Of a DNA stretch of 64,000 bases, positions 27,863 through 39,139 are shown one piece after another. How positions within the stretch are numbered: position 1 is the first letter of the stretch; each line of letters opens with the position of its first letter. The notes below the pieces were generated by a model, which searched no databases, was not told the origin of the DNA, and saw only the letters and a list, made by a program, of their open reading frames with translations. The translations under genes were made by a program, and so were the position numbers. Origin of the DNA: Legionella sp. (GTDB lineage Bacteria; Pseudomonadota; Gammaproteobacteria; Legionellales; Legionellaceae); NCBI GenBank assembly GCA_030680075.1, contig JAUXWR010000371.1, forward strand, positions 1 to 64,000, given 5' to 3'.

Positions 27863-29782
27863 TTGAACGACATGGTAAAAAATTTATTTCTGTGGCTCAT
27901 TATTGCCATTGTGCTGGTATCAGTGTTCAGTAATTTTGGACCGCGTCATGCCTCAACTGAAAAAATTCCTTATAGTCAGTTCTTAACTGAAATTGATCAA
28001 GGCATGATTAACTCAGTTACTATTGAAGATAATAAGGTTATCAAAGGTACGACGAAAAATAATCAGCGTTTTGTAACCTATATGCCCATGCAGGATAATG
28101 CATTATTAGGGCAGCTATTAAAGAGCAAAGTAGAAGTAAGCGGCCAGGAAAAACAACAGGAAAGCTTCTTGCTACACTTGTTTATTAACTGGTTCCCTAT
28201 GTTGCTTCTCATTGGTGTCTGGGTTTTCTTCATGCGCCAAATGCAAGGTGGCGGTGGCCGCGGTGCCATGTCGTTCGGTCGTTCACGAGCACGATTGCTG
28301 GGTGAAGACCAGGTAAAAGTTACCTTCGCCGATGTGGCAGGGGTTGATGAAGCGAAAGAAGAAGTTAAAGAACTAGTTGATTTTCTAAGAGATCCCACCA
28401 AGTTTCAGAATCTGGGTGGTCGCATACCAAGAGGGGTTCTCCTGGTAGGCTCCCCTGGAACTGGTAAAACATTGCTGGCGCGAGCGGTAGCTGGTGAAGC
28501 AAAAGTACCATTTTTTACTATCTCGGGTTCCGATTTTGTGGAAATGTTTGTGGGTGTTGGGGCGTCCCGTGTTCGTGATATGTTTGAGCAGGCAAAAAAA
28601 CAGGCACCCTGCATTATTTTTATCGATGAGATTGACGCTGTCGGGCGCCATCGTGGCGCAGGTCTTGGCGGTGGTCATGACGAGCGCGAGCAAACACTTA
28701 ATCAATTATTGGTCGAAATGGACGGCTTTGAAGGCAATGATGGCGTTATCGTGGTCGCCGCCACTAACCGTCCTGATGTGCTTGATCCCGCGTTACTTCG
28801 TCCAGGTCGTTTTGACCGTCAGGTAGTTGTTCCTCTTCCGGATATTCGCGGTCGTGAGCAAATACTGAAAGTTCATTTAAACAAAGTTCCTATTGATAAA
28901 ACAGTAGAAGTTTTACCTATTGCCCGTGGAACTCCCGGATTCTCCGGCGCGGATCTCGCTAATCTCGTGAATGAAGCAGCGCTTTTTGCCGCACGTGCCA
29001 ATAAGCGTAAAGTCAGTATGACGGAGCTTGATAAAGCGAAAGATAAAATAATGATGGGGGCCGAACGCCGCTCGATGGTAATGGACGAAAATGAGAAAAA
29101 ATTGACGGCCTATCATGAAGCGGGTCATGCCATTATCGGGTTATCTGTTCCAGAGCATGACCCCGTTTACAAAGTCTCAATTATTCCGCGAGGACGGGCT
29201 TTGGGTGTAACCATGTTTTTGCCTGAGCAAGATCGTTACAGTCATAGTAAACGTCGTCTTGAAAGTCAGTTATCCAGTCTTTTTGGCGGTCGTATTGCTG
29301 AAGAGCTTATTTTTGGAATAGAAAGTGTAACCACAGGTGCTTCCAATGACATCATGCGTTCTACCGAAATTGCACGCAAGATGGTTATGAGTTGGGGTTT
29401 ATCTGACTTGGGTCCATTGACTTTTGGCGAAGAAGAAGGCGAAGTATTCCTTGGGCGAAGCGTTAATCATAATAAAGAAATTTCTGACAAAACCGCTCAA
29501 TTAATTGATGAAGAAGTCCGGAAAATTATTAATAAAAATTATCAGCGCGCTAAAGATATTCTTGTCGCCAAAATGGATATATTGCACCTCATGGCTGACG
29601 CTCTTATTAAATATGAAACCATTGATGCAGGTCAAATTCAGGAAATCATGGCTGGAAAACCACCTTCTCCTCCAGAAGACTGGGAATCTATCCAATCAAT
29701 TGACAAGAGTAAGCCCAGTGAAGGTCCTACTATAAAACCGGTCAATGGAAAAGCCGTTGAAGACCCTGCAGGTGAACATTAG
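27863..29782 (+). CDS. ftsH: ATP-dependent zinc metalloprotease FtsH
   Basis: 639 residues, an inner-membrane AAA+ protease that degrades misfolded membrane proteins and short-lived regulators. Two N-terminal membrane helices (about 5-24 and 100-120) flank a periplasmic part. Walker A GSPGTGKT (about 196-203) and the zinc site HEAGH (about 417-421) are present. The start is TTG at 27863, placed 8 bp after GAGG; the ATG at 27872 is too far from it. A strong terminator follows, which separates ftsH from folP. Confidence 0.97.
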   Translation: MNDMVKNLFLWLIIAIVLVSVFSNFGPRHASTEKIPYSQFLTEIDQGMINSVTIEDNKVIKGTTKNNQRFVTYMPMQDNALLGQLLKSKVEVSGQEKQQESFLLHLFINWFPMLLLIGVWVFFMRQMQGGGGRGAMSFGRSRARLLGEDQVKVTFADVAGVDEAKEEVKELVDFLRDPTKFQNLGGRIPRGVLLVGSPGTGKTLLARAVAGEAKVPFFTISGSDFVEMFVGVGASRVRDMFEQAKKQAPCIIFIDEIDAVGRHRGAGLGGGHDEREQTLNQLLVEMDGFEGNDGVIVVAATNRPDVLDPALLRPGRFDRQVVVPLPDIRGREQILKVHLNKVPIDKTVEVLPIARGTPGFSGADLANLVNEAALFAARANKRKVSMTELDKAKDKIMMGAERRSMVMDENEKKLTAYHEAGHAIIGLSVPEHDPVYKVSIIPRGRALGVTMFLPEQDRYSHSKRRLESQLSSLFGGRIAEELIFGIESVTTGASNDIMRSTEIARKMVMSWGLSDLGPLTFGEEEGEVFLGRSVNHNKEISDKTAQLIDEEVRKIINKNYQRAKDILVAKMDILHLMADALIKYETIDAGQIQEIMAGKPPSPPEDWESIQSIDKSKPSEGPTIKPVNGKAVEDPAGEH

Positions 29783-29801
29783 AATTTGATGGGTTCCCAT
29801 A

Positions 29802-29857
29802 GGCGCTAAATGCTCCATTTACCTTTGGTATGGCGCATTTAGCGCCTGCATTTTTAT
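29802..29857 (+). terminator. Rho-independent terminator after ftsH
   Basis: The arms GGCGCTAAATGC (29802-29813) and GCATTTAGCGCC (29835-29846) form a perfect 12-bp stem with a 21-base loop, followed by TGCATTTTTATT. It lies 20 bp after the ftsH stop. Confidence 0.85.
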
Positions 29858-29902
29858 TACAGCGTTAAATCATTGCCTGAAAAAAATAAATGAGAAAAAT
29901 AA

Positions 29903-30805
29903 GTGAATAATCAGCAATTCAAGGATTGGTGCCAGCTTCAGGCAAACTCAGTAAGTCCTCATTTGCCACAACGTCCGCTGTTAATGGGGATTCTCAATGT
30001 TACCCCCGATTCTTTTTCTGATGGTGGTCGCTATCTTCAGCTCGATAGAGCGGTAAAACATGCGGAGCAGATGTTGCAGGAAGGTGCCGATATCATTGAT
30101 ATTGGCGGTGAATCATCGAAGCCGGGTGCATTGTCTGTAAGTCTTGATGAAGAACTCAATCGTGTGATTCCTATTATTGAACGGCTGCGAGAAATAAGTG
30201 ATGTTTGTATTTCGATTGATACAACAAAAGCCGAGGTGATGCGAGAGGCAATAGCTGCCGGAGCAGGTCTTATCAATGATATTAGCGCTCTGAAAGAACA
30301 TTCTTCATTGACAGCCGCAGTCCAATTGCAGGTACCCGTTTGTTTGATGCATATGCAAGGTACGCCATTAACGATGCAAGAGGCACCATTTTATCAACAT
30401 AACGTAATTACCGAGATTAATAATTTTTTTACGTCACGAGTTGAAATTTGTATTGCGGCCGGCCTTAAGCGGGACCAGCTAATTCTTGATCCTGGCTTTG
30501 GTTTTGGTAAAACCGTGCAACATAATTTGCAAATAATTAAATACCTGGAGCACTTTAAAGTGCACCATTTACCTATTATGCTTGGTGTTTCCAGAAAAAG
30601 TACCATTGGAACTTTGTTGAATAAAACCGCGGATGAGCGTTTGATTGGCAGCATCGCGCTCAGCACCATAGCGGCTTTGAATGGAGCATCTTTGCTTAGA
30701 ACTCACGATATTGATGAAACCAGACAAGCTTTGCAAATAGCTCTGGCAATTAGGCAGGCTGATAATAAAGAATCTAAAGAGGATAAGTCGCATGGCTCAA
30801 CGTAA
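29903..30805 (+). CDS. folP: Dihydropteroate synthase
   Basis: 300 residues, the folate-pathway enzyme joining p-aminobenzoate to the pterin pyrophosphate, and the target of sulfonamides. The N-terminal signature [15 protein letters not shown] and the second signature [11 protein letters not shown] (with S-K-P where many have T-R-P) are both visible. The start is GTG with a weak purine tract. Its 3' end overlaps glmM by 14 bp, the usual folP-glmM pairing. Confidence 0.96.
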   Translation: MNNQQFKDWCQLQANSVSPHLPQRPLLMGILNVTPDSFSDGGRYLQLDRAVKHAEQMLQEGADIIDIGGESSKPGALSVSLDEELNRVIPIIERLREISDVCISIDTTKAEVMREAIAAGAGLINDISALKEHSSLTAAVQLQVPVCLMHMQGTPLTMQEAPFYQHNVITEINNFFTSRVEICIAAGLKRDQLILDPGFGFGKTVQHNLQIIKYLEHFKVHHLPIMLGVSRKSTIGTLLNKTADERLIGSIALSTIAALNGASLLRTHDIDETRQALQIALAIRQADNKESKEDKSHGST

Positions 30806-32141
30806 GTATTTCGGAACGGATGGAATTCGTGGACAAGTCGGGTTATCCCATGTAAACCCTGAGTTTATGTTGAAACTCGGTTGGGCTGTTGGGCGAATAC
30901 TGGCCGATGGCCATCGTAAAAAAGTGGTCATTGGCAAGGATACCCGTGTCTCAGGTTATATGCTCGAGTCGGCATTAGAGGCAGGTCTTTCGGCCGCCGG
31001 TGTTGATGTGAGTTTATTAGGCCCTATGCCCACACCTGGTATCGCCTATCTTACCCAAACACTAAGGGCGAATGCCGGTATTGTAATCAGTGCATCGCAC
31101 AATTTGTTTGAAGACAACGGCATCAAGTTTTTTTCAGCAGATGGCACGAAGCTTGACGATGCGGTAGAGCAGGCCATTGAGGCTGAAATAGAAAAACCCC
31201 TGCAAACGGTACCTTCTGTAAATCTTGGCAAGGCAAAACGAATCAATGATGCCGCGGGGCGTTACATTGAGTTTTGTAAGGCCACTATTCCTTCTTTAAC
31301 GCGTTTATCTGGTCTTAAAATTGTCGTTGACTGTGCAAATGGTGCAACTTATCACATTGCACCAAATGTTTTTAGTGAATTAGGCGCGGAAGTTATCGTC
31401 ATTGGGGACAAACCAGATGGCTTTAACATTAATCAAAACTGTGGTTCTACCGCTCCTGAACTGTTGAGACAGCGGGTTTTGCAAACAGGCGCTGATATTG
31501 GCGTGGCTCTTGATGGAGACGGTGACCGGTTAATATTGGTTGACGCTGCCGGTAATTTGGTCGATGGCGATCAAATCCTCTATATTATTGCCAGAGAACG
31601 GCATCAACGTGGATTGCTTCATGGAGGGGTTGTGGGTACCTTAATGAGCAACTATGGTTTGGAGCAAGCCTTTGCGGCACTTGATATTCCTTTTATCCGA
31701 ACGAAAGTGGGCGACCGATATGTATTGGAAACGCTTAAAGAGAAGGACTGGAAAATAGGCGGAGAATCATCTGGTCACATAGTTTGTCTTGATAAAACAA
31801 CCACCGGTGATGGAATCATTGCAGCTTTGCAAGTGTTGGCCTGCATGGTGAAGCAAGATAAAACATTACAGCAATTGACGGAAGGGATAACACTTTTACC
31901 CCAAACATTACTTAACATAAAAACTGAAAATGCCATGTCACTGGCCGGCAATGCGAAAGTATTAAAACTGGTGGACGCCGTATCGAAAGAGCTTTATAAA
32001 ACAGGACGAGTTCTATTGCGACCTTCAGGAACGGAACCTGTTTTGCGTGTAATGGTGGAAGGTCAGGATAGTAAACAGGTAACAGGCTATGCAGAACAGT
32101 TACGTGATGAAATACTGCAAATTGAGCTAGAAAGCTTTTAA
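30792..32141 (+). CDS. glmM: Phosphoglucosamine mutase
   Basis: 449 residues. It interconverts glucosamine-6-phosphate and glucosamine-1-phosphate for peptidoglycan and LPS precursors. The active phosphoserine is S102 in the ISASHN motif, the metal site is DGDGDR, and the C-terminal phosphate-binding loop is [10 protein letters not shown]. The start ATG lies inside the end of folP, so the genes are co-transcribed. Residues after SASHN read LFEDNGIKF rather than the more usual P-x-x-D-N-G-I-K-F, a mild variation. Confidence 0.97.
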   Translation: MAQRKYFGTDGIRGQVGLSHVNPEFMLKLGWAVGRILADGHRKKVVIGKDTRVSGYMLESALEAGLSAAGVDVSLLGPMPTPGIAYLTQTLRANAGIVISASHNLFEDNGIKFFSADGTKLDDAVEQAIEAEIEKPLQTVPSVNLGKAKRINDAAGRYIEFCKATIPSLTRLSGLKIVVDCANGATYHIAPNVFSELGAEVIVIGDKPDGFNINQNCGSTAPELLRQRVLQTGADIGVALDGDGDRLILVDAAGNLVDGDQILYIIARERHQRGLLHGGVVGTLMSNYGLEQAFAALDIPFIRTKVGDRYVLETLKEKDWKIGGESSGHIVCLDKTTTGDGIIAALQVLACMVKQDKTLQQLTEGITLLPQTLLNIKTENAMSLAGNAKVLKLVDAVSKELYKTGRVLLRPSGTEPVLRVMVEGQDSKQVTGYAEQLRDEILQIELESF

Positions 32142-32276
32142 ATCGAAACAATAGCTTGTTGGGGAAGCTTCGCTCTATTTCCCTATGTGCCGTGCTTCAT
32201 GCACGGCATCCAGTTTTCGGAGTACATTTAATGGGTTTGGTTGATCCAGATCGCCAGGCGTTGAGCTCCGTGCCGG

Positions 32277-32392
32277 GAATAAATCCTTCTCTTTAAGCCT
32301 CTGAAAACACGCTGTCGTCATCCATGACGCGCTCATGAAAAACATCCCTGTTTTTCAACGGTTTTCAGAGGCTTAAAGAGAATGATTTATTC
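32277..32392. repeat. 116-bp palindromic element with 32-bp arms
   Basis: Left arm 32277-32308 and right arm 32361-32392 are reverse complements with one mismatch in 32. The 52-bp centre contains smaller inverted pairs (CGTCAT/ATGACG and GAAAAAC/GTTTTTC), so the whole can form a branched hairpin. A short separate hairpin (GCCGTGC/GCACGGC, about 32188-32207) precedes it. These explain the 335-bp gap between glmM and the convergent coiled-coil gene. The form fits a MITE-like dispersed element; no coding sequence is seen. Confidence 0.88.
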
Positions 32393-32476
32393 TCTCAAGT
32401 TTTGATGTAATGAGAGACACAAAACCTCTTACCGTGCCATATACACTAAAGGCCTGTCTTGGTTTAGCGAAAAACT

Positions 32477-34876
32477 CTATGCACTACAGCTAATCACTTC
32501 CTGAGTAGTGGCTTCCAGAAGTTTTGTTGAACGTGTGGGAACAAAAAAGAAACGCTGACGGTAGCTATTTTCAGGTTGTGTTTTGACTATATTCAACAGA
32601 GCTGTCACTAATTTGGCTAACCACTCGCTAACTTTCAAAAATCCGCGATGATCATGTAAGCTCTTGTAACGAGGATCATTCATACTCGTCTTTAGATTCG
32701 CCAATGCCGAGTGCTCGTGGCTTTGTATCGCAGCCAGTTGGTGTAAGTTATGGGTCGCTTGTAAAAGTAAAAGCGCTTCTCGAGAATGCTTTTTTTCTAG
32801 CAGTTTCTGTTGGGTATAAAGGTTTTTAAACGCATCCGCTATATCGTCTCTGTCAAATTGTTCTAAAAGCGGCATATCGACAGGAAAAGGAAGCTTCATA
32901 TCGATAACTGCCTGACAATCCTCATCAGGAGCGGGACTCATTTTTTGATAAGCACGGAGCACGCTAAAGTTATCTCCATTAATTGGGTATTGCAGTTCAA
33001 AATAAATATCGCGAAGAAGCTGGCAAATTTGGTGAAAACTACTCTCATCGCAAGCTTTATCCAGTAGGACGCTATATAGCTTTTCATACCAAAGCGATAA
33101 ATCTTTCGGCAGTAAATGAGTAAGTGCGCGAATTTTATTATTCCAATCACCAAGTGTTTCTGCATAGGGGTTTTCAGGAGGAAAAATTTCATTGCGAACA
33201 GGCTCAGATTCTAAAGCGAATGCTGGAGTAGGTTCAACAGAAGGCATAGCCCGCAGATTTTCCAACAGAGACGCTACATCACTCTGCATTTGAGGCTCCT
33301 CGACTATAACAGGAGGCAAAGCCCGCAACTCATTCAGTAAAGAACTTATTTTGCTTTGCATTTGAGATGCTTGCTTTATATATTCTGCACCTTGTTTATT
33401 TTCTTTAATTAGACGTTTATTTTCTTCTCGACGTTCGCTTATAGATTTTTCCAATGTAGTTATTGTTTCTAAACTGTTAACGCAAAGAGCGATAGTATTT
33501 AATTTTAAATCCAGTCCTTTTAATTCATCCTGTCGAGTATTGGCGGTAGCTTTTAAAGATAAAATGCTTTCATCATCCAAATCAGAAATTAGTGAATAAT
33601 CAGTTCGTAAGCGCAAAATTGTATTATCAATTTCCTGCAGTTCATTTAATAACACTATTGAGGTATGAAGTTCATCAATTTCCGCATGAAGAGGAATGGT
33701 ATACTCGACCATATCACTTAGTAAAATCTGTAATGATTTATCTTCAGAGGAATAATCGCTTTTATAAATTTTTAATAAACGGGTAGCTTCTATCGCCAAG
33801 TCATCATCAGCTCGAGAGACAATTTGAGATTTTGAGATGGTTTCCTGCAACTGTGTATTCAGGGCTTCACGATGTTGTAATTGAGATTGCTCTTTATGTA
33901 AAAGTTGGACAAAAGCATATTCATTTTCTAGCCGTTGTAACTCTATTAGATAATCTTTGCTAATCATCCAATTCAAGTACGATGATTTTTGACAATTCAA
34001 AGCGACCTTTTTACTTTCAATAAATGCTTCTTTATCGTTAGCTTTAGCTTTCAAATACTCAGTTCTTAAGGCTTCCTGACTTCCAACATTATTAGTCAGC
34101 GTGTTTAAAGACTTGACTGTTTCATGATGTGATAGTTCGACAGTGCGAATATTTGCTCTTAATTCAGCAATCATGAGTTCAACATTCAGTGCTGCTATAT
34201 GATTAGAAATAATAAATCTGAGGCTTTCAAATTCATTTTTGAGATTAGATAAAACTGTATAACGCTCGTGCTTTTTTTCAATAAGACCCTGTAATGCTTG
34301 TGCCTCAAGAGAAGAAATGTCGATTGAGAAAAGAAGTAATTGCTTAATTATATCATTTTTTCGAGTTGATTTTTCATTAAGTAAAAGACGCATCTCTTCA
34401 AGCTTAAGTGACACTTGTCTGACTCGTAATGTTTTAGAAAGCGACTCAAGCACTTCAATTCGGGAATTATGATCGCTACTATTCAAGACAGCTCGATGGC
34501 TTTCACTTTCAGGAATATTGTCACGGTATTCACCATGTAACTTGGCGTAATGCTCATCAATTACCTTCAGATGCTTAGCAATTGTAGCCTTTTTAGATCT
34601 GATAGTAGTTTTATTTTGTTTCAGGCGCTCTGATCTATTGGCGAAAGAATTCCGTTCCAAAGCAACCTGCTGCTCACTTTGAAGAATATCGTGAGCTTCA
34701 TCTAATTGTTTAATTAGCGATCTAATGAGATGCCAATGCGCTGCATATTCCTCGGGCGGAATAACGTCAGTTTCAAACGACGCACGGTGAGGGGTGAGAA
34801 TTTCGCTAAGAACTAGAAATGTTGGCTCAGGTAATTTCCTGATATTATCAACCAAATTTTGCACAAGCTCTCTCAT
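32477..34876 (-). CDS. Large coiled-coil protein; Dot/Icm effector candidate (LepA-like position)
   Basis: 799 residues from the ATG at 34876, seven bases after AGGAGG. Almost the whole of residues 45-500 is charged and heptad-like with Leu-rich coiled coil. Next comes a short internal duplication: QMQSKISSLLNELRALPP followed 24 residues later by QMQSDVASLLENLRAMPS. A helical C-terminal domain (about 560-799) ends polar. There is no signal peptide. From memory, L. pneumophila has the coiled-coil Dot/Icm effector LepA (not the elongation factor) between tpiA and glmM, the same slot as here; homology to it is inferred from place and architecture only. Confidence 0.7.
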   Translation of the reverse strand: MRELVQNLVDNIRKLPEPTFLVLSEILTPHRASFETDVIPPEEYAAHWHLIRSLIKQLDEAHDILQSEQQVALERNSFANRSERLKQNKTTIRSKKATIAKHLKVIDEHYAKLHGEYRDNIPESESHRAVLNSSDHNSRIEVLESLSKTLRVRQVSLKLEEMRLLLNEKSTRKNDIIKQLLLFSIDISSLEAQALQGLIEKKHERYTVLSNLKNEFESLRFIISNHIAALNVELMIAELRANIRTVELSHHETVKSLNTLTNNVGSQEALRTEYLKAKANDKEAFIESKKVALNCQKSSYLNWMISKDYLIELQRLENEYAFVQLLHKEQSQLQHREALNTQLQETISKSQIVSRADDDLAIEATRLLKIYKSDYSSEDKSLQILLSDMVEYTIPLHAEIDELHTSIVLLNELQEIDNTILRLRTDYSLISDLDDESILSLKATANTRQDELKGLDLKLNTIALCVNSLETITTLEKSISERREENKRLIKENKQGAEYIKQASQMQSKISSLLNELRALPPVIVEEPQMQSDVASLLENLRAMPSVEPTPAFALESEPVRNEIFPPENPYAETLGDWNNKIRALTHLLPKDLSLWYEKLYSVLLDKACDESSFHQICQLLRDIYFELQYPINGDNFSVLRAYQKMSPAPDEDCQAVIDMKLPFPVDMPLLEQFDRDDIADAFKNLYTQQKLLEKKHSREALLLLQATHNLHQLAAIQSHEHSALANLKTSMNDPRYKSLHDHRGFLKVSEWLAKLVTALLNIVKTQPENSYRQRFFFVPTRSTKLLEATTQEVISCSA

Positions 34877-34956
34877 CAATACCCCTCCTTGAACCTCGAT
34901 AAAGTGATTCTATCTAAATCATACAGATTAACAAGTAACGTTTTTTGATTGGACGA

Positions 34957-34985
34957 TTGACGATGAGATTCGATTTAGGTATATT
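34957..34985 (+). promoter_or_regulatory. Predicted sigma-70 promoter of tpiA
   Basis: TTGACG (34957-34962) and TATATT (34980-34985) are spaced 17 bp, each matching five of six consensus bases. The tpiA start is 85 bp downstream. The gene upstream runs the other way, so a promoter is needed here. Confidence 0.7.
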
Positions 34986-35069
34986 TCAGCCGTCCAAAAG
35001 CAGAGTATATCTTGCTCTCTGAAACAAACGGTGGTTTAACGCCAAGCGCTTGCGGTAAAAGAGGGTTAA

Positions 35070-35819
35070 ATGAGAAAAAAGATAATAGCAGGGAACTGGA
35101 AAATGAACGGTCGACTGGAGTCGATCCAGCGCTTGCTAAAAGAGCTTTGTGAGTTCATGCCAGATGGTTTAGCAAGTACTTGTATTGTATTGCCGCCAGC
35201 TATTTATTTACCCATGGTTAGCAGCTACCTTGCCGATAAAAACATTCGGTGGGGCGCACAAAATGTCTACCCAAAAGATGCCGGAGCCTATACTGGTGAG
35301 TTGTCTGCACCGATGTTACAGGACTATGGCTGCGAGTATGTGTTGGTCGGGCATTCCGAGCGGCGAACAATATTTGCTGAAGGTGAAAAATTTATAGCAG
35401 ATAAATTCCACCATGCCAAAGAACATGATATGATACCGATTCTTTGCGTAGGTGAGACGCTTAAAGAGCGTGAAGAAGGGCTTACAGAGCACGTAATTGC
35501 AAGACAATTACAAGCGGTAAGCGAGCATGGTTCTCATGCTTTTAATAACTGTATTATTGCCTACGAGCCTGTTTGGGCGATTGGGACAGGGTTGACTGCA
35601 ACCCCTGAACAAGTGCAATCAGTGCACGGGATGATTAGGGCGTTAATTGCTCAATCAAGCGAAAATGATGCAAAAAATATTTCACTTCTCTACGGAGGCA
35701 GTGTAAATGAGAAAAATGCAGAAGCACTATTTGCTATGCCTGATGTGGATGGTGGTTTAATTGGCGGTGCATCGCTTAATGCACGACAGTTCGTGGAAAT
35801 TGTTAAATGTATCAACTAA
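35070..35819 (+). CDS. tpiA: Triosephosphate isomerase
   Basis: 249 residues, the full length of the TIM barrel that interconverts dihydroxyacetone phosphate and glyceraldehyde-3-phosphate. Active-site residues are all visible: N and K in GNWKMN, H in GHSERR, and the catalytic Glu in [11 protein letters not shown]. The phosphate-binding LLYGGSVN and GGLIGGASL segments are intact. Its end overlaps the secG start by 13 bp. The tpiA-secG pairing upstream of leuU is common in gammaproteobacteria. Confidence 0.97.
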   Translation: MRKKIIAGNWKMNGRLESIQRLLKELCEFMPDGLASTCIVLPPAIYLPMVSSYLADKNIRWGAQNVYPKDAGAYTGELSAPMLQDYGCEYVLVGHSERRTIFAEGEKFIADKFHHAKEHDMIPILCVGETLKEREEGLTEHVIARQLQAVSEHGSHAFNNCIIAYEPVWAIGTGLTATPEQVQSVHGMIRALIAQSSENDAKNISLLYGGSVNEKNAEALFAMPDVDGGLIGGASLNARQFVEIVKCIN

Positions 35820-36142
35820 TTTTAATGGTTCATGTAGTAGTCGCTCTTATCCTTATTGGGTTGGTGCTGATACAGCATGGAAAAGGTGCAGACATTGGAG
35901 CATCCTTTGGTTCTGGCGCCTCAAGCACCGTCTTTGGTAGTCAGGGAACTGGCGGGTTTTTATTCAAGTTAACAGGGGGGCTTGCCTTAACGTTTTTCGT
36001 TACCAGCTTGTCCTTATCGTATCTTGTTTCAATGCAATACCAAAGAGCAGAAAAACAAGCAATACCGCAGCAAACCAGTGTACCTGTAAGTAAAATTCCA
36101 GTGCCGGTTGATAGCAGTAGTAGTAAAACAGAAACACAATAA
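35807..36142 (+). CDS. secG: Preprotein translocase subunit SecG
   Basis: 111 residues, the small membrane subunit of the SecYEG channel. Two hydrophobic helices (about 2-20 and 52-72) flank the conserved loop [20 protein letters not shown]. The C-terminal tail is polar, rich in Ser, Pro and Val. The start ATG lies inside tpiA. A tRNA-Leu gene begins 9 bp after the stop, so the mRNA probably continues through the tRNA. Confidence 0.95.
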   Translation: MYQLILMVHVVVALILIGLVLIQHGKGADIGASFGSGASSTVFGSQGTGGFLFKLTGGLALTFFVTSLSLSYLVSMQYQRAEKQAIPQQTSVPVSKIPVPVDSSSSKTETQ

Positions 36143-36150
36143 CTAATCAT

Positions 36151-36236
36151 GCCGAAGTGGTGGAATTGGTAGACACGCCGTCTTGAGGGGGCGGTGGCGT
36201 AAAGCTGTGCCGGTTCGAGTCCGGCCTTCGGCACCA
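36151..36236 (+). tRNA. leuU: tRNA-Leu (GAG)
   Basis: 86 nt with encoded CCA. The acceptor stem GCCGAAG/CTTCGGC is perfect. The D-arm, long class II variable arm and T-arm (GGTTCGAGTCC) are present. The anticodon stem CCGTC/GGCGG encloses loop TTGAGGG, which places GAG as the anticodon. It lies between secG and nuoA with no clear own promoter, matching leuU after secG in E. coli. Confidence 0.96.
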
Positions 36237-36258
36237 TTTACCCGAGCGACAAAAAATT

Positions 36259-36615
36259 ATGCTATCACAATATCTGCCTATACTTGTCTTTATCATTGTT
36301 GGTCTCGGACTTGGCATCGCTATGCTGGCCGGCGGGTCATTGCTATCTAAACATAACCCCGATGCTGCCAAAAACTCACCCTACGAATGCGGTTTTGATG
36401 CATTTGAAAGCTCACATCTACCATTTGATGTGCGGTTCTATCTGGTTGCGATACTCTTTATTATTTTTGATCTGGAAACAGCCTTCTTTTTCCCCTGGGC
36501 ACTTGTATTGCGCAAGCTCGGCTGGTTTGGCTTTTCCGCTATGTTAATTTTCCTGGGCCTATTGGTAATTGGCTTTATATACGAATGGAAGCGAGGTGCT
36601 CTTGAGTGGGAGTGA
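36259..36615 (+). CDS. nuoA: NADH-quinone oxidoreductase subunit A
   Basis: 118 residues with three membrane helices, part of the proton-pumping arm of complex I next to the quinone chamber. The conserved loop [10 protein letters not shown] and the acidic helix [15 protein letters not shown] are present. First gene of the 14-gene nuo operon. It starts 22 bp after tRNA-Leu, so readthrough from the tpiA-secG-tRNA unit may help express it. Confidence 0.97.
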   Translation: MLSQYLPILVFIIVGLGLGIAMLAGGSLLSKHNPDAAKNSPYECGFDAFESSHLPFDVRFYLVAILFIIFDLETAFFFPWALVLRKLGWFGFSAMLIFLGLLVIGFIYEWKRGALEWE

Positions 36616-36671
36616 TTTTTTCATCCCCTTAAGACCAATTTCGTAAATGACAGACTTTTTAGAGGCTTGCT

Positions 36672-37148
36672 ATGGCTGTTGCAGAATTGCAAAAAAGTGG
36701 CTTTGTTACAACCACAGTTGACAAACTGGTCGGCTGGGCACACAGCGGCTCAATGTGGCCAATGACCTTTGGTCTGGCTTGCTGTGCTGTTGAAATGATG
36801 CACGTGGGTGCCGCTCGCTATGATTTGGACCGTTTCGGTATTATTTTCAGACCTAGTCCTCGGCAGTCTGATGTCATGATTGTCGCGGGAACACTTTGTA
36901 ACAAAATGGCTCCAGCTTTACGTAAAGTATATGATCAAATGGCCGAACCAAGGTGGGTTATATCCATGGGTTCGTGTGCCAATGGGGGTGGATATTACCA
37001 CTATTCCTATTCTGTAGTACGAGGGTGTGATCGTATCGTTCCGGTAGACGTGTATGTTCCAGGATGTCCGCCTACTGCAGAAGCACTTTTATACGGCATA
37101 ATCCAGCTTCAAAACAAAATCAGGCGAAAACCTGTAATTGATGCTTGA
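36672..37148 (+). CDS. nuoB: NADH-quinone oxidoreductase subunit B
   Basis: 158 residues, the peripheral-arm subunit holding the terminal iron-sulfur cluster N2, which passes electrons to quinone. The tandem cysteines of [12 protein letters not shown] and the further ligands in [10 protein letters not shown] and [11 protein letters not shown] are all present. Confidence 0.98.
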   Translation: MAVAELQKSGFVTTTVDKLVGWAHSGSMWPMTFGLACCAVEMMHVGAARYDLDRFGIIFRPSPRQSDVMIVAGTLCNKMAPALRKVYDQMAEPRWVISMGSCANGGGYYHYSYSVVRGCDRIVPVDVYVPGCPPTAEALLYGIIQLQNKIRRKPVIDA

Positions 37149-37169
37149 GATTAAGAACAGGTAAAGCAG

Positions 37170-37853
37170 ATGACAAAATTAATCAGCCTGGCTGAAAAAA
37201 TAGAAACGGAACTACAAGGAATGATTTCCCTGGTAGGCATTGCCTATAGTGAAGTTTTTATTGAGAGCGATGTTTCCCAAATTAAAGCATTGTTAAATCA
37301 ACTAAAAAGGCATCCGTCCTTTGCGTTTGATCAATTAATTGATCTTTGCGCCGTTGATTATTTATATTATGGTGAATATGACTGGGAAACTGAGTCTGCA
37401 TCAGAAAGTGGTTTTTCTCGTGGTGTTGAAGCCCGCGAAATCAGGGCATATGTCCTCGATAAGCCCAGATTTGCTGTGGTTTATCATCTGTTATCTACAA
37501 CACTGAACCAGCGTGTGCGCGTAAAAGTTTTTCTTGATGAGAAAAACCTGATAATTCCATCTGTTCATGATATATGGAAAGGTGCCAATTGGTTTGAGCG
37601 TGAGGCCTATGACCTATACGGAATCTTATTTGAAAATCACCCTGATTTGAGACGAATCCTCACTGATTACGGTTTTATAGGACACCCATTCCGTAAAGAT
37701 TTTCCGCTCAGCGGCTATGTTGAAATGCGCTATGATGCCCATTTGAAAAAAGTAATTTATGACCCAGTTGATATTGAACCGCGAACACTCGTTCCCAAAG
37801 TGATACGAAATGATAATCGATACCTGGATAATCAGGGAATAAGCAATGATTGA
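37170..37853 (+). CDS. nuoC: NADH-quinone oxidoreductase subunit C
   Basis: 227 residues, the 30-kDa subunit of the connecting module. The signature near the C-terminal third, ERE-like [14 protein letters not shown], followed by [13 protein letters not shown] and [10 protein letters not shown], identifies it. It is a separate gene here, unlike the fused nuoCD of enterobacteria, and overlaps nuoD by 8 bp. Confidence 0.97.
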   Translation: MTKLISLAEKIETELQGMISLVGIAYSEVFIESDVSQIKALLNQLKRHPSFAFDQLIDLCAVDYLYYGEYDWETESASESGFSRGVEAREIRAYVLDKPRFAVVYHLLSTTLNQRVRVKVFLDEKNLIIPSVHDIWKGANWFEREAYDLYGILFENHPDLRRILTDYGFIGHPFRKDFPLSGYVEMRYDAHLKKVIYDPVDIEPRTLVPKVIRNDNRYLDNQGISND

Positions 37854-39099
37854 ACTTAAAAACTATACGTTGAATTTTGGACCACAACACCCTGCGGCCC
37901 ATGGTGTTTTACGGCTGGTTCTCGAGCTGGAAGGTGAAACAATAGTTCGTGCGGACCCCCATATCGGTCTATTGCACCGTGCTACTGAAAAACTGGTTGA
38001 AACGAAACCCTATATTCAAAGCATTGGTTACATGGATAGATTAGATTACGTATCTATGATGTGTAACGAGCACGCATATGTACTTGCCCTGGAAAAATTA
38101 TTAGGGGTAGAAGCACCTATAAGAGCTCAATACATCCGTACCATGTTTGATGAAATAACCCGAATATTAAATCACCTTTTATGGCTTGGTGCGATAGCAC
38201 TTGATATTGGTGCCATGACAGTTTTTCTGTATTGTTTTCGTGAGCGTGAAGATCTGTTTGACTGCTATGAAGCAGTATCGGGTGCTCGCATGCATGCTAC
38301 TTATTACCGTCCTGGCGGTGTTGCACGTGATTTGCCAAATTCCATGCCAAAATACAAGCCTTCTCGCTGGCACAGTGAGCGACAGGTTGAGAAGATGAAC
38401 GCTGATCGCGAAGGCAGTCTGCTCGATTTTCTCTGGGCGTTTACCGAACGATTCCCGACACGTGTTGATGAGTACGAAACCCTTTTAACTGAAAATCGCA
38501 TCTGGAAACAGCGCACAGTAGACATTGGCATTGTTTCACCAGAAGAAGCACAGCAGTGGGGCTTTAGTGGTCCAATGCTTCGCGGTTCGGGTGTTGCTTG
38601 GGATCTTCGTAAAAAACAACCTTACGCTGCTTATGATAAAGTTGAATTTGATATTCCTGTCGGCAAAACCGGTGATTGTTACGATCGATACCTGGTACGT
38701 ATCGAAGAGCTTCGTCAATCAAACAGGATTATCAGGCAATGCATTGAATGGTTACGTAATAATCCAGGGCCAGTTCGCCTCGATGATCAGAAAATAACAC
38801 CACCCAGACGCGAAGAAATGAAGCATGATATGGAAGCATTAATTCATCACTTTAAACTATTTACCGAGGGTTTTTGTTTGCCTCAAGGGGAGGTTTACAG
38901 TGCGGTGGAGGCTCCAAAAGGTGAGTTCGGCATTTACCTCATATCAGATGGCGCTAATAAACCCTATCGAATGAAGATTCGTGCACCAGGATTTGCACAT
39001 CTCTCCAGTTTTGATGAGATGGTTAGAGGGCATATGCTCGCTGATGGTGTTGCTATTCTTGCGAGTCAGGATATTGTGTTTGGTGAAATTGACCGATAA
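37846..39099 (+). CDS. nuoD: NADH-quinone oxidoreductase subunit D
   Basis: 417 residues, the 49-kDa subunit that with NuoB forms the quinone-binding site. Conserved features include the N-terminal [14 protein letters not shown] with its quinone-site histidine, [12 protein letters not shown], and the C-terminal [19 protein letters not shown]. It starts within the end of nuoC after GGAA. Confidence 0.98.
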   Translation: MIELKNYTLNFGPQHPAAHGVLRLVLELEGETIVRADPHIGLLHRATEKLVETKPYIQSIGYMDRLDYVSMMCNEHAYVLALEKLLGVEAPIRAQYIRTMFDEITRILNHLLWLGAIALDIGAMTVFLYCFREREDLFDCYEAVSGARMHATYYRPGGVARDLPNSMPKYKPSRWHSERQVEKMNADREGSLLDFLWAFTERFPTRVDEYETLLTENRIWKQRTVDIGIVSPEEAQQWGFSGPMLRGSGVAWDLRKKQPYAAYDKVEFDIPVGKTGDCYDRYLVRIEELRQSNRIIRQCIEWLRNNPGPVRLDDQKITPPRREEMKHDMEALIHHFKLFTEGFCLPQGEVYSAVEAPKGEFGIYLISDGANKPYRMKIRAPGFAHLSSFDEMVRGHMLADGVAILASQDIVFGEIDR

Positions 39100-39139
39100 C
39101 TAATTTACAAAGGTAAACGTTTTTTAAGGCTAAAAAAGT

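Noticed and set aside
28078..28826. Several antisense or shifted open frames inside ftsH
   Set aside because: They are shadows of a strongly conserved gene, with no ribosome sites and low-complexity composition. The same applies to those in the nuo, infB and pnp genes.
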